From the NCBI GenBank assembly GCA_035507915.1, contig DATJNS010000189.1, forward strand, positions 1 to 24,097: 24,097 nucleotides of DNA. Direction: 5' to 3'. The translations under genes and the position numbers were made by a program. Origin of the DNA: JACQAI01 sp035507915 (lineage in GTDB: Bacteria; Pseudomonadota; Alphaproteobacteria; Elsterales; Elsteraceae). Below the pieces are notes generated by a model. The model was not told the origin of the DNA and searched no databases. It saw nothing but the letters and a program-made list of their open reading frames with translations. Shown piece by piece: positions 7,878 to 16,425 of the stretch (position 1 is its first letter; the number at the start of each line of letters is the position of its first letter).

Positions 7878-8837
7878 TCAAGCGGGCGGGCCAAGCGCCG
7901 CACGCAGCGCCGCACCGCAATCCTGGACGGCGCGCGCGGCGGTCTTGATCAGGCGGCCGTAGCGGATGAAGCCATGCTGCACGCCCTCGTAGGTCTCGAG
8001 CTGGTGTGGCACGCCGGCGGCGGCCAGGCGCTGGGCGAGGTGATGGTTGTCGTCGAGCAGCGGATCGAGCGTGCTGATCAGCAGGTGCGCGGGCGGCAGG
8101 CCGCGGAGGTCGGCGAGCAGCGGCGCCGCGCGCCAGTCGCCGCGCTGGTCCGGGGTGGCGAGGTAGGTCTCCCACAGCCAGGCGATGCCGGCTTGCGACA
8201 GGCCGTAGGCGCCGGTGCCGAGTTGGCGCCACGACGCGCTGTCGCCGTCGGTCGAGTAGACGCCGTAGACCAGCATGAGGAACCGCAAGGCGGTTTCGCC
8301 GGCGTCGCGCAGCGCCAGCGCGGCGCCGAGCGCGAGATTGGCGCCGGCCGAGTCGCCGCCGGCGGCGAGCCGCGTCGGGTCGATGCCGAGCGCCGCGCCG
8401 TCGCGCGCGACGTGACGCACGACCGCCAGCATGTCGTCGAAGCCGGCCGGGAACTTGTGCTCGGGCGCCAGGCGATAGTCGACCGACATCGCGGCGACGC
8501 CGCTCGCGCGCACCAGCGCGCGCAGCATGCCGTCCCAGCCGCGCGCCCGGCCGATGATGAAGCTGCCGCCGTGGGCGTAGACGAGCAGGGCCGGCGGTGC
8601 TGCGCCGGTCGCCTGATCCGGCAGATAGAGCCGGCACGGGATCGGGCCGCCCGGTCCCGGCGCCACGACGTCGCGCTCGCGCGCGAGCGGCACCGAGCCC
8701 TCGTTGAGGAAGGCGCTGGCGCGCAGCTGCGTCGCGCGCATCACGTCGATCGACGCGCCCGGCGGCGCGACCAGGTCGCGGCGCTTGAGCTCGGCGCCGG
8801 CCGCGATCGTCTCGGGATCGACCCAGGGTTCGCTCAT
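7878..8837 (-). CDS. Alpha/beta hydrolase, hormone-sensitive-lipase-type esterase
   Basis: The 319-residue protein has the hallmark motifs of the HSL (family IV) esterases: the oxyanion-hole HGGSF (His89-Phe93), the nucleophile elbow GDSAG (Ser163), an Asp in STLDPLLDD and the catalytic His in VQHGFI near the C-terminus. The sequence YRLAPEHKFPA is a second strong family signature. It should hydrolyse short-chain esters or lactones in the cytoplasm; no signal peptide is present. The start at 8837 lies just 5 bases after the LLM stop at 8842, so the two genes are almost certainly translated from one message. This places the esterase after a flavin monooxygenase, an order that would suit oxygenation followed by ester hydrolysis; that coupling is inference. 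Confidence 0.92.
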   Translation of the reverse strand: MSEPWVDPETIAAGAELKRRDLVAPPGASIDVMRATQLRASAFLNEGSVPLARERDVVAPGPGGPIPCRLYLPDQATGAAPPALLVYAHGGSFIIGRARGWDGMLRALVRASGVAAMSVDYRLAPEHKFPAGFDDMLAVVRHVARDGAALGIDPTRLAAGGDSAGANLALGAALALRDAGETALRFLMLVYGVYSTDGDSASWRQLGTGAYGLSQAGIAWLWETYLATPDQRGDWRAAPLLADLRGLPPAHLLISTLDPLLDDNHHLAQRLAAAGVPHQLETYEGVQHGFIRYGRLIKTAARAVQDCGAALRAALGPPA

Positions 8838-8841
8838 GAGG

Positions 8842-10068
8842 CTACTCCGGCACGATCGGCTTGATCGCGCGCAGGCGCGGCAGCACCTCGGTCGAGAACA
8901 GCCGGATGCCGGTCTCGGCCTCCTGATGGGTCATCGGGCCGGAGCGGCCGACCATCGCGAGGTGGCCGAAGCCGCCGACCTGGTCGTAGAATTCCATGAT
9001 CTGGCGGTAGACCGTGTCGGGATTGCCGCAGAACAGGATGCCTTCCTTCATCGCGCGCTCGGGCGTGATGCCGATCAGCGAGGCGGCGTTGGCCGACGCC
9101 GTGGCGACGCCCTTCTCCGGGTTCGCCGGCATGCCGGGCGCGACCCCAGTGGGCGTGGGGGGCTTGGTTCGATAGACCTGGTGCGCGAACGGCGGCGGCA
9201 CGGTGCCGGGCAGGAAGCGCGAATATTGCGGCGCCGACCGCAGACTCGTGTTGAGGAACCACAGCAGCTTCTCGCCGACGCGCAGGCCCTCGGCGTCGGT
9301 GTCGCCGACATAGACCAGCGCCGCGTAGGCGAAGTGGTCGGTCGTGACCTTGGGCAGGCCGGCCTCGGCGCGCGCCTTGCGGTAGGATGCCCAGGCCTTG
9401 CGCGTGCCCTCGGCGCCGCGCAGCACCAGCACGTTGATCATGCCGCGCCTGCCGACCTCGGCCGCGGTCGACGGATCGCCGGTCGCCGCCCATAGGCGCG
9501 GCAGTTTCTGCCACGGCCGCGGCCAGATGTTGACGTGGCGATGGGTGAAGTGCTTGCCCTCCCAGCGGAACGGTCCGTCGTGATGGGTCAGCGCCTTGGT
9601 GATCAGGTCGATCGCCTCCCAGTAGCGCTCGACGTTGACCACCGGGTTGGCGTTGTTCGACGCCATCTCGGTGCCGCCCGACTTGACGAAGCCGATCTCG
9701 AGCCGGCCGCGCGAGATGATGTCGGCGGTGGCGTACTCCTCGGCGATGCGCACCGGATCCTTGCGCAGGGATACGAGAGTCCCGAGGCTGAGGATGCGGA
9801 CCTTCTTGGTCTGGCGCGCCAGGATGCTGACGATCATCGGGTTGGCGCCGAACAGCGAGTTGATGCCGGCGTGATGCTCGACCGCGACGACGTTGAGGCC
9901 GTGCTCGTCGCACAGCATGAACTCGTCGAGCACCTCCTCGAACAGGTCGGCGGCGACCTTGGGGTCGCAGTGCTTGTTGGGCAGGCTCGCGCGCACCGAG
10001 TCGTGGGCGTCGAGCACCTCCTGGGGCACGTAGGGGTAGGGGTTCTCGCACTGGTACCAGGCGTCCAT
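8842..10068 (-). CDS. LLM-class (luciferase-like) flavin-dependent oxidoreductase 1
   Basis: The 408-residue protein is a bacterial-luciferase-fold TIM-barrel oxidoreductase. Its EHHAG motif near residue 65 corresponds to the active-site His segment of this family, followed by NPMIVSILARQTKKVRI and the flavin phosphate-binding segment ISRGRLEIGF. It is the largest of the five LLM proteins here, with an insertion around residues 270-330. Members use FMN or F420 and oxidise or mono-oxygenate small organic substrates; the substrate is unknown. The ATG at 10068 is one base from the stop of the upstream hydrolase (10070), and the stop is 4 bases from the start of the esterase, so the trio hydrolase-LLM-esterase is one translational unit. 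FMN use is the default guess for this long subtype. Confidence 0.9.
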   Translation of the reverse strand: MDAWYQCENPYPYVPQEVLDAHDSVRASLPNKHCDPKVAADLFEEVLDEFMLCDEHGLNVVAVEHHAGINSLFGANPMIVSILARQTKKVRILSLGTLVSLRKDPVRIAEEYATADIISRGRLEIGFVKSGGTEMASNNANPVVNVERYWEAIDLITKALTHHDGPFRWEGKHFTHRHVNIWPRPWQKLPRLWAATGDPSTAAEVGRRGMINVLVLRGAEGTRKAWASYRKARAEAGLPKVTTDHFAYAALVYVGDTDAEGLRVGEKLLWFLNTSLRSAPQYSRFLPGTVPPPFAHQVYRTKPPTPTGVAPGMPANPEKGVATASANAASLIGITPERAMKEGILFCGNPDTVYRQIMEFYDQVGGFGHLAMVGRSGPMTHQEAETGIRLFSTEVLPRLRAIKPIVPE

Positions 10069-10069
10069 G

Positions 10070-10855
10070 TCAGCGCTCCAGGAAGCCGACCACGCGGTCG
10101 GCGAACGCGTCGGGTTGCTCGAGATGCGGCGCGTGCGCGGCGCGCGCGATCGTCTCGAAGCGCGCGCCCGGGATCAGGTCGGCGTAGGCGCGGCCGTAGG
10201 CCGGCGTGACGATGCCGTCCTGCTCGCCCCACAGCACCAGGGTCGGCACCGCGATGCGCTTGAGCCAGCGCTTGAGCTGCGGATTGTACATGTAGGGGTT
10301 CCAGCCGTAGAGGCAGAGCGCCTCCCAGCTGCGCGCGTGCGCGGCGATCTCGTCGTCCGACAGGGCGTCGAAGTCGGGCGCGTTGGCCGGGTCGTGCCAG
10401 GCGAGCTTGCGCACCGCGTCGGGCCGCGTGTTGAACACGTCGACGATGTCGGCGGTCTCGCGGTCGCTGACCTTGATGCCGAAGGCGTCGATCAGGATCA
10501 GCTTGGCGAGGCGGTGGCTCGCCTTGATCGCGAGCTCGGCGGCGAGCCAGCCGCCGAACGAATGCCCGGCCAGCACGATCTTGCGGTCGCCGTGCGCGGC
10601 GGCGACCTGGTCGAGCAGGTCGAGATGGAGATGCACGAGGTCGTAGACCGTGTCGATGTCGGCCGGCCGCGGCGAGCGGCCGAAGCCCGGGCTCGACGGC
10701 GCGATCACGCTGGCGTGCCGGGCCAGCCGGTCGAGGAACGCGGCCTGCGGCGGCACCGTCTGCATGCCGTGCAGGAATACGAGCGGCGGCCCGGAGCCGC
10801 GCCGCACCACCTCGAGCTCGATGCCGCTCACCGTCATGCGCTCGCCGCCGCTCAT
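10070..10855 (-). CDS. Alpha/beta hydrolase
   Basis: The 261-residue protein has a classic alpha/beta-hydrolase layout: FLHG near residue 27 for the oxyanion hole, PSSPGFGRS, the nucleophile elbow GHSFGG (Ser99), an acid in LWGEQDGIV and the catalytic His in RAAHAPHLEQP near residue 240. This resembles C-C bond hydrolases and esterases of aromatic or alkyl degradation pathways (the MhpC/BphD type), but the exact reaction cannot be told. The start at 10855 is taken as the first ATG; it has no good ribosome binding site, and the ATG at 10837 (MTVSGIELEV), preceded by GGCGGCGAG, may be the real start. It is the first gene of the hydrolase-LLM-esterase set. A family B repeat lies upstream, between it and the MFS gene. 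Confidence 0.88.
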   Translation of the reverse strand: MSGGERMTVSGIELEVVRRGSGPPLVFLHGMQTVPPQAAFLDRLARHASVIAPSSPGFGRSPRPADIDTVYDLVHLHLDLLDQVAAAHGDRKIVLAGHSFGGWLAAELAIKASHRLAKLILIDAFGIKVSDRETADIVDVFNTRPDAVRKLAWHDPANAPDFDALSDDEIAAHARSWEALCLYGWNPYMYNPQLKRWLKRIAVPTLVLWGEQDGIVTPAYGRAYADLIPGARFETIARAAHAPHLEQPDAFADRVVGFLER

Positions 10856-10903
10856 GGTCTACCAACGCCCATCGAATGCCTCTGCAGTGGCGCAACAAGA
10901 AAC

Positions 10904-10992
10904 CGTCATGCCCGCGAAAGCGGGCATCCAGGGGATGCGAGCAGCGTCAGAGCTGGCGACTCCTGGATCCCCGCGTTCGCGGGGATGACGGT
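10904..10992. repeat. REP-like palindrome, family B, copy 1
   Basis: Left end CCGTCATGCCCGCG and right end CGCGGGGATGACGG are imperfect inverted copies, each with its own small palindrome (GCCCGCGAAAGCGGGC and CCCCGCGTTCGCGGGG). The 89-base element lies in the gap between the MFS gene (stop 11030) and the hydrolase (start 10855). A second copy lies at 13971-14051. Confidence 0.85.
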
Positions 10993-11029
10993 GACAGACT
11001 GTGCGTGCGTTACGTTATGCTCCTCATCC

Positions 11030-12364
11030 TCAATGCGGCAGCTCGTCGTCGCGGGTCTCGCGGCCGATCATCACCGCGATGATGCTGACCACCGCGAAGC
11101 AGGTCATGATCGCGGTCGCGTTGTTGAAGCCGCCGAACGTCTTCACCATCAGGCCGGCGACCAGCGGGCCGGTGCTCGTGATGATCCGGCCGGTGCCGTT
11201 GCAGAACGACACCGCGGTCGCCCGCACGTGGGTCGGGAACAGCTCGGGCAGGTAGATCGCGTGCCCGGAGAACACGCCGAACACGAAGAAGCCGAACACC
11301 ACGAGCATCTCGGGGTAGTAGTCGTAGGTGCCGAGGCCGAGATAGAGCACCAGCCCGCTCACCACGGTGCCGAGATTGTAGAACGCGATGGTCGGGCGCC
11401 GGCCGAACGTGTCGGCCAGGAAGCCGAACGCGGCGTAGCCCAGGATGCCGCCGATGCCCCACAACGTCATGCCGTCGCCGACCGCGCGGGTGGCGGCGTC
11501 GCCGGTTACGCCCTGCTTCTGCAGCATCAGGGTCTGGATGGTCGGCAGCCAGATCTGGCTGGTCCAGATCGCCAGCAGGGTGCCGATGCAGAACAGGAGG
11601 CCGACGCAGGTCGCGAAGATGTTCTGCCGGCTGAACAGCTGGACCGGCACGAAGCGCATGAACTCGCGGTCGTGCGCGGCGGCCGAGACGCCGGCCTGCT
11701 TGACCGCGCTGCGGCGCGCGCGCACCGCCGCGAAGTGCGGCGGCTCGACCATGTCGCGGCGCAGCAGGAAGAGCAGCAGCGCCGGTACGATGCCGCAGAA
11801 GAACACGTACCGCCAGCCGTACGGCCCGACGAACTTGAACACCTGGCCGCCGATCAGCGAGCCGAACGCGCCGCCCGTCATCATGACGCCGGCGACCTTG
11901 GCGCGCTGCAGCCCGGCGAACGCCTCGGCGACCAGCGCGATGCCGACGACGATCTCGGCGCCGGTGCCGAGCCCGGCGATGAAGCGGAAGATGCCGAGCT
12001 GGAGCGGCGTGTTGGCGAAACCCTGGCAGGCGGTGAACACGCTGTAGACCAGGATGGCGATCACCAGCGCGCGCACGCGGCCGAGATAGTCGGCGACGAT
12101 GCCGAACAGGAAGCCGCCGAACGCCCAGCCGAGCAGACCGGTCATCGCCAGGTAGCCGCCGGCCGCGCCGATCTCGGCGTTGGTCGGCGAGCCGCCGAGG
12201 AGCTCGGTGAGCGCCGGCCGCAGCACCAGCGCGAACAGGTTGAAGTCCGTCGAATCGAGCGCCCAACCGAGCCAGACCACCAGAAACACCATCCATTGGT
12301 AGTGGCTGATCTCCGAAACCCAGCCGAACCGGCCGGTTCGCGCGCCGCTTGCCGTGTCTGCCAT
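11030..12364 (-). CDS. MFS transporter (sugar-porter/aromatic-acid symporter type)
   Basis: The 444-residue protein has 12 hydrophobic segments in two halves. The conserved MFS loops are present in both: ADYLGRVRA after helix 2 and ADTFGRRP after helix 8. The motif ELFPTHVRATA, before the last helices, is typical of sugar-porter and aromatic-acid:H+ symporter groups, and an acidic residue in the first helix (WALDSTDFN) is also typical of the latter. It should be an inner-membrane proton symporter for an organic acid; the substrate is unproven. The start at 12364 has a strong GGGGAGGAG box and the usual short N-terminal tail. It lies downstream of livF but is separated by a hairpin terminator (12462-12486), so it probably has its own promoter. 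The hydrolase-LLM genes follow it after a repeat. Confidence 0.92.
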   Translation of the reverse strand: MADTASGARTGRFGWVSEISHYQWMVFLVVWLGWALDSTDFNLFALVLRPALTELLGGSPTNAEIGAAGGYLAMTGLLGWAFGGFLFGIVADYLGRVRALVIAILVYSVFTACQGFANTPLQLGIFRFIAGLGTGAEIVVGIALVAEAFAGLQRAKVAGVMMTGGAFGSLIGGQVFKFVGPYGWRYVFFCGIVPALLLFLLRRDMVEPPHFAAVRARRSAVKQAGVSAAAHDREFMRFVPVQLFSRQNIFATCVGLLFCIGTLLAIWTSQIWLPTIQTLMLQKQGVTGDAATRAVGDGMTLWGIGGILGYAAFGFLADTFGRRPTIAFYNLGTVVSGLVLYLGLGTYDYYPEMLVVFGFFVFGVFSGHAIYLPELFPTHVRATAVSFCNGTGRIITSTGPLVAGLMVKTFGGFNNATAIMTCFAVVSIIAVMIGRETRDDELPH

Positions 12365-12429
12365 CGGCTCCTCCCCTGGAGCAATTGGTCGAATTTGTTT
12401 TGTCCACGCCGTTCCGGCGCGGTGCCGGC

Positions 12430-12435
12430 ATTGTA
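12430..12435 (-). promoter_or_regulatory. Possible -10 box for the MFS gene
   Basis: On the minus strand this reads TACAAT, one mismatch from TATAAT, about 66 bases upstream of the MFS start and just after the liv terminator. No good -35 hexamer was found at the usual distance, so this is a weak call. Confidence 0.3.
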
Positions 12436-12461
12436 CCGGATCGGCTTGCTTTTCGGCAGAT

Positions 12462-12486
12462 AAACAAGCGCGCGGGGTGCCCGCGC
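12462..12486 (-). terminator. Rho-independent terminator after livF
   Basis: On the minus strand, GCGCGGG (12486-12480), loop CAC and CCCGCGC (12476-12470) form a perfect 7-bp GC stem that starts at the base after the livF stop. It is followed by GCTTGTTTATC, a T-rich tail. This fits a transcription terminator at the end of the liv operon, although the T-run is interrupted. Confidence 0.6.
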
Positions 12487-13188
<702 letters not shown>

Positions 13189-13192
13189 CGCC

Positions 13193-13945
13193 TCAGCCGG
13201 TCCCCAGGTAGATTTCCTGCACCCGCGCGCTGCTGCGGATCGCCGCGGTCGCGCCGGCCTCGAGCACCTCGCCGAAATGCAGCACGGTGATGCGGTCGGC
13301 GACGTCGAACACGACGTCCATGTCGTGCTCGATCAGGAGGATCGCGAGCGCGGGGTCGAGCGCCATCAGGAAGCGCGCCATCTTGGCCGACTCGCCGGAC
13401 GACAGCCCGGCGGCCGGCTCGTCGAGCAGGAGGATCTTGGGATCGCTGGCGAGGCCGAGCACGATCTCGAGCTGGCGCTGCTCGCCGTGCGACAGCGCGC
13501 CGACCTCGGCCGCCCGGCGATCGAGAAAGCCGGCGCGCTCCAAGAGCTCGTGCGCCTTGTCGTAGACCGCGCGGTAGGACGACTGCAGGCGCCACATCAC
13601 GTATTTCGACGGGCGGAGCCCCTCGATCGCCAACAGCACGTTGTCGAGCACCGTCAGCTTCGGGAACAGGTGGGTGACCTGGAAGGTGCGCGCCATGCCC
13701 ATGGCGGTGCGCCGGTGCGCCGGCCAGCCCGTGACGTCGCGGCCGAACAGCAGCACCTGCCCGGACGACGACGGGAAGATGCCGGTGATCAGGTTGAAGA
13801 GCGTCGTCTTGCCGGCGCCGTTGGGCCCGATGATGGCCTGGCGGTCGCCCGGCATGATGCGCAGGTCGACCCCGCGCACCGCGTGCAGCCCGCCGAAGCG
13901 CTTCGACAGGCCGCGCAGCTCGAGCGCCGGCGCCGCGGCGTTCAT
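13193..13945 (-). CDS. livG: Branched-chain-amino-acid-type ABC importer, ATPase LivG
   Basis: The 250-residue protein is the second ATPase. Walker A is GPNGAGKTT (40-48), the Q-loop region is ARTFQVTHLFP, the signature is LSHGEQRQ (one unusual His, also seen in other LivG proteins), Walker B is ILLLDEP and the H-loop is LIEHDMDVV. The C-terminal VQEIYLGTG is characteristic of LivG. It pairs with LivF and the LivHM permease. The ATG at 13945 gives the family length; the gap to livK upstream is 135 bases and holds a family B repeat. Its stop lies 4 bases before the livF start. Confidence 0.95.
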   Translation of the reverse strand: MNAAAPALELRGLSKRFGGLHAVRGVDLRIMPGDRQAIIGPNGAGKTTLFNLITGIFPSSSGQVLLFGRDVTGWPAHRRTAMGMARTFQVTHLFPKLTVLDNVLLAIEGLRPSKYVMWRLQSSYRAVYDKAHELLERAGFLDRRAAEVGALSHGEQRQLEIVLGLASDPKILLLDEPAAGLSSGESAKMARFLMALDPALAILLIEHDMDVVFDVADRITVLHFGEVLEAGATAAIRSSARVQEIYLGTG

Positions 13946-13970
13946 GCCGCCGCCGGGTTCACATCAAAGC

Positions 13971-14051
13971 CGTCATGCCCGCGCAAGCGGGCATCCAGAG
14001 TCGCGAGCACCGCCGTTCGACTCCTGGATCCCCGCGTTCGCGGGGATGACG
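13971..14051. repeat. REP-like palindrome, family B, copy 2 (livK-livG gap)
   Basis: CGTCATGCCCGCG at the left and CGCGGGGATGACG at the right are inverted ends, with small hairpins GCCCGCGCAAGCGGGC and CCCCGCGTTCGCGGGG inside. It is the same family as 10904-10992. It lies inside the liv operon between the binding-protein gene and the ATPase genes. Confidence 0.85.
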
Positions 14052-14080
14052 ACCGGGCGGGGGCATGAACCGGCTCCCGC

Positions 14081-15355
14081 CTACTCGCAGTTTTTGCAGG
14101 GCGGGAAGTCGCGGCTGTAGACCGGCTGCTTCAGGAACTCGGCCTTGCTGTACTGCCCGAACTGGCTGACCGCCGGGTAGGTCTTGATCACCGTGTTCCA
14201 GAGCTCGTCCTTGTCGTAGCCGAACATCTTCTTCCGCTCGACCTTCTTGATGTAGATGTTCTGCACCGGGTTGCGCATGTCGTCGAAGCTGACCGGCCCG
14301 CGCGGCGCATCGACCTTGAGCGCGCTCATCAGCTTGATGAACTGCTCGTTGCCCGGCCACTTGCCCTTGGTCTCCTTCATGACGTCATCGATCATCAGCG
14401 CGGTCGTGTAGTCGCTCTCCGAGAAGTACGACGGCACCTTGCCGTACTTGGCGCGGTAGGCCTTCACGAACGCCTCGTTCTCCGGCGTCTCGATCGCGGC
14501 GCTGTACTGCAGCGCCGAGACGTGGCCGAGCACCTCGTCGCCCATGAAGGGCAGGACGAACTCGTCGTAGCTGGTGCCGCCGCCGATCACCGGCAGCTTG
14601 TTGCCGGACTCCGCCAGCTGCTTGGGGAACTGCAGCGACATCGGCCCGACCATCAGGGTGAAGATCGCGTCGGCGTCCGGCTTCAAGGTCGGGATGTAGG
14701 GGCCGAAGTCCTTGGTGCCGAGCGGCGGCCAGATCTTCTGGATGATCTTGCCGCCGCAGTCCTCGAAGCTCTTCTGGAAGCCGCCGACGACCTCGTAGCC
14801 GAAGGCGTAGTCCGCGGCGATCACGTCGATCTTCTTGTAGCCCTGCGCGCACGCCCACTGGCCGAACGGATGGCTGGGCTGCGAGCTCGTCCAGCCGGTG
14901 CGGATGAAGTAGGGAAACTTGTCGAGCTGGCGTTGCGTCAGGTCGTCGGCCGCGGCGATCGGCGCGATGTAGACGGTCTTCTCGGCCGTGCTGACCGGCG
15001 CCAGCGCGTAGCCGGTCGGTGCCAGGATGCCGCCGATGAACATCTGCACCTTGTCCTGCAGCACCAGCTTCTTGGCCTTGGTGACCGCGGTGTCGGGCTT
15101 GCCCTGGGTGTCCTCGACGATGAACTTCACCGTCGCGCCGGAGAGGTTGCCCTTGTGCTCGTCGAGATACATCTGGAAGCCGTTGACCATGTCGGCGCCG
15201 GCCTGGGCGAAGATGCCGGTCACCGGCGCGAGGAAGCCGATGCGCAGCTCCTCGGCGCCCGCCGGTGCGGCGCCGGCCGCGACCAATGTCAGACACAGGC
15301 CTCCCCAAAGGCTTCCGACGATCGCGCCCGTGCGGGCCAGTCTCGTGCTCGTCAT
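14081..15355 (-). CDS. livK: Liv-type ABC importer, periplasmic substrate-binding protein
   Basis: The 424-residue protein starts with a signal peptide (RLAR basic part, hydrophobic core, cleavage AGA|EE after residue 34). The mature part begins LRIGFLAPVTGIFAQAG, the usual first strand and ligand loop of the Peripla_BP_6 (LivJ/LivK) family, and continues as two alternating Rossmann-like lobes (GGILAPTGYALAP, IDVIAADYAFGYE). Four Cys occur in the mature protein, with two at the extreme C-terminus in PPCKNCE. It captures the solute in the periplasm for LivHM. The start at 15355 has AGGGAGGATGG upstream. The ligand is unknown; the length exceeds classic LivJ (about 367), which suggests a ligand other than leucine or valine, such as an amide or aromatic acid. 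Confidence 0.92.
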   Translation of the reverse strand: MTSTRLARTGAIVGSLWGGLCLTLVAAGAAPAGAEELRIGFLAPVTGIFAQAGADMVNGFQMYLDEHKGNLSGATVKFIVEDTQGKPDTAVTKAKKLVLQDKVQMFIGGILAPTGYALAPVSTAEKTVYIAPIAAADDLTQRQLDKFPYFIRTGWTSSQPSHPFGQWACAQGYKKIDVIAADYAFGYEVVGGFQKSFEDCGGKIIQKIWPPLGTKDFGPYIPTLKPDADAIFTLMVGPMSLQFPKQLAESGNKLPVIGGGTSYDEFVLPFMGDEVLGHVSALQYSAAIETPENEAFVKAYRAKYGKVPSYFSESDYTTALMIDDVMKETKGKWPGNEQFIKLMSALKVDAPRGPVSFDDMRNPVQNIYIKKVERKKMFGYDKDELWNTVIKTYPAVSQFGQYSKAEFLKQPVYSRDFPPCKNCE

Positions 15356-15396
15356 CGTGCCATCCTCCCTTGCCGTCGTCGTCACGCAGGATCGCG

Positions 15397-16425
15397 TCAT
15401 GAGGGGACCGATCCCAAAGCCTTGGCGTCGCTGCGCTTGCCGAGCGCCGCGCGGCGCCGCCGGATCAGCGCCGGGATCCCCATCACGCCGTTCGGCAGAT
15501 AGAGGATCGTCAGCACGTAGACCGCGCCCAGCGCGTACTGCCACCACGGCACCAGCGTGCTGAGATACTCGCGCAGCGCGATCACGATGGCGGCGCCCAG
15601 CGCGCCGCCGACCAGCGTGCCGGCGCCGCCGAGCACGACCATAAGGAGGGCGTCGACCGACGTGGTCAAGACGACATTCTCGGGGCTGACGATGCCGGCG
15701 GTGTGCGCCCACAGCACGCCCGACAGGCCGCCGAAGCCGCCGGCGATCACGAAGGCGACGTATTTGTGCAGCCAGGTGTTGTAGCCGAGGATCTTCATGC
15801 GCAGCTCGCGCTCGCGGATGCCGACCAGGCTGCGGCCGAACGGCGAGCGCACCAGCACGTACATCGAGAGCAGCGCGGCGCAGAAGAAGCCGAGCACCAG
15901 ATAGAAGAAGGTCACCTCGTCGGCGAGGTCGATGCCGAACTTCGGGCGGCTGCCGAGATCGATGCCGTTGTCGCCGCCGGTCAGCGAGTTCCAGCGATAG
16001 GCGAGGCCCCACACGCACTGGCCGAGCGCGAGCGTGATCATGAGGAAATAGACGCCGGTCGCGCGGATCGCGAACAGGCCGAAGAACGCCGCCAGCGCCG
16101 CGCCGAGCAGGATGCCGGAGACCACGACCAGCCAGAAGTCCCAGCCGAGCCCGATGTGGTAGCGCGCCGCCAGGATCGCGGTCAGGTAGGCGCCGACCCC
16201 GAGATAGGCCGCCTGGCCGAGCGACGCCAGCCCGGTGTAGCCGAGCAGGATGTCGAGGCTCATCGCCAGGATCGAGAACGCCAGCGCGCGCGTGGCGAGC
16301 AGGATCACGAACGAGCCGGTCAGCGGCACGACGATCGCGACGAGCGCCAGCACGGCGACCACGATCGCGACCGGGATCTTGTGGCTGGGCATTGCCGCGG
16401 CGCTCATGCGCGCCCGCTCACTCAC
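15397..16425 (-). CDS. livM: Liv-type ABC importer, permease LivM
   Basis: This is the second membrane permease, 342 residues if the GTG at 16425 is used, with about ten hydrophobic helices. The segments LGYTGLASLGQAAYLGVGAY and NSLTGGDNGI, followed by VRSPFGRSLVGIRERELR, are the LivM signature, the last being the ATPase-contact loop. It forms the translocation channel with LivH. The GTG overlaps the livH stop (16418) by eight bases and has no ribosome binding site; an ATG at 16407 (MSAAAMPSHK) also has only a weak one, so the start is uncertain by six residues. The Ser/Lys-rich tail is longer than usual. livK follows after 41 bases. Confidence 0.93.
   Translation of the reverse strand: MSERARMSAAAMPSHKIPVAIVVAVLALVAIVVPLTGSFVILLATRALAFSILAMSLDILLGYTGLASLGQAAYLGVGAYLTAILAARYHIGLGWDFWLVVVSGILLGAALAAFFGLFAIRATGVYFLMITLALGQCVWGLAYRWNSLTGGDNGIDLGSRPKFGIDLADEVTFFYLVLGFFCAALLSMYVLVRSPFGRSLVGIRERELRMKILGYNTWLHKYVAFVIAGGFGGLSGVLWAHTAGIVSPENVVLTTSVDALLMVVLGGAGTLVGGALGAAIVIALREYLSTLVPWWQYALGAVYVLTILYLPNGVMGIPALIRRRRAALGKRSDAKALGSVPS

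Noticed and set aside
10067..12463. 798-codon plus-strand frame opposite the LLM/MFS genes
   Set aside because: It spans two real minus-strand genes and a repeat, is rich in Arg, Ala, Asp and His, and lacks motifs or a ribosome binding site.
14081..16018. livK frame extended upstream into livM
   Set aside because: The extra N-terminal part is out of frame with livM and overlaps it; the signal peptide and ribosome binding site support a start at 15355.
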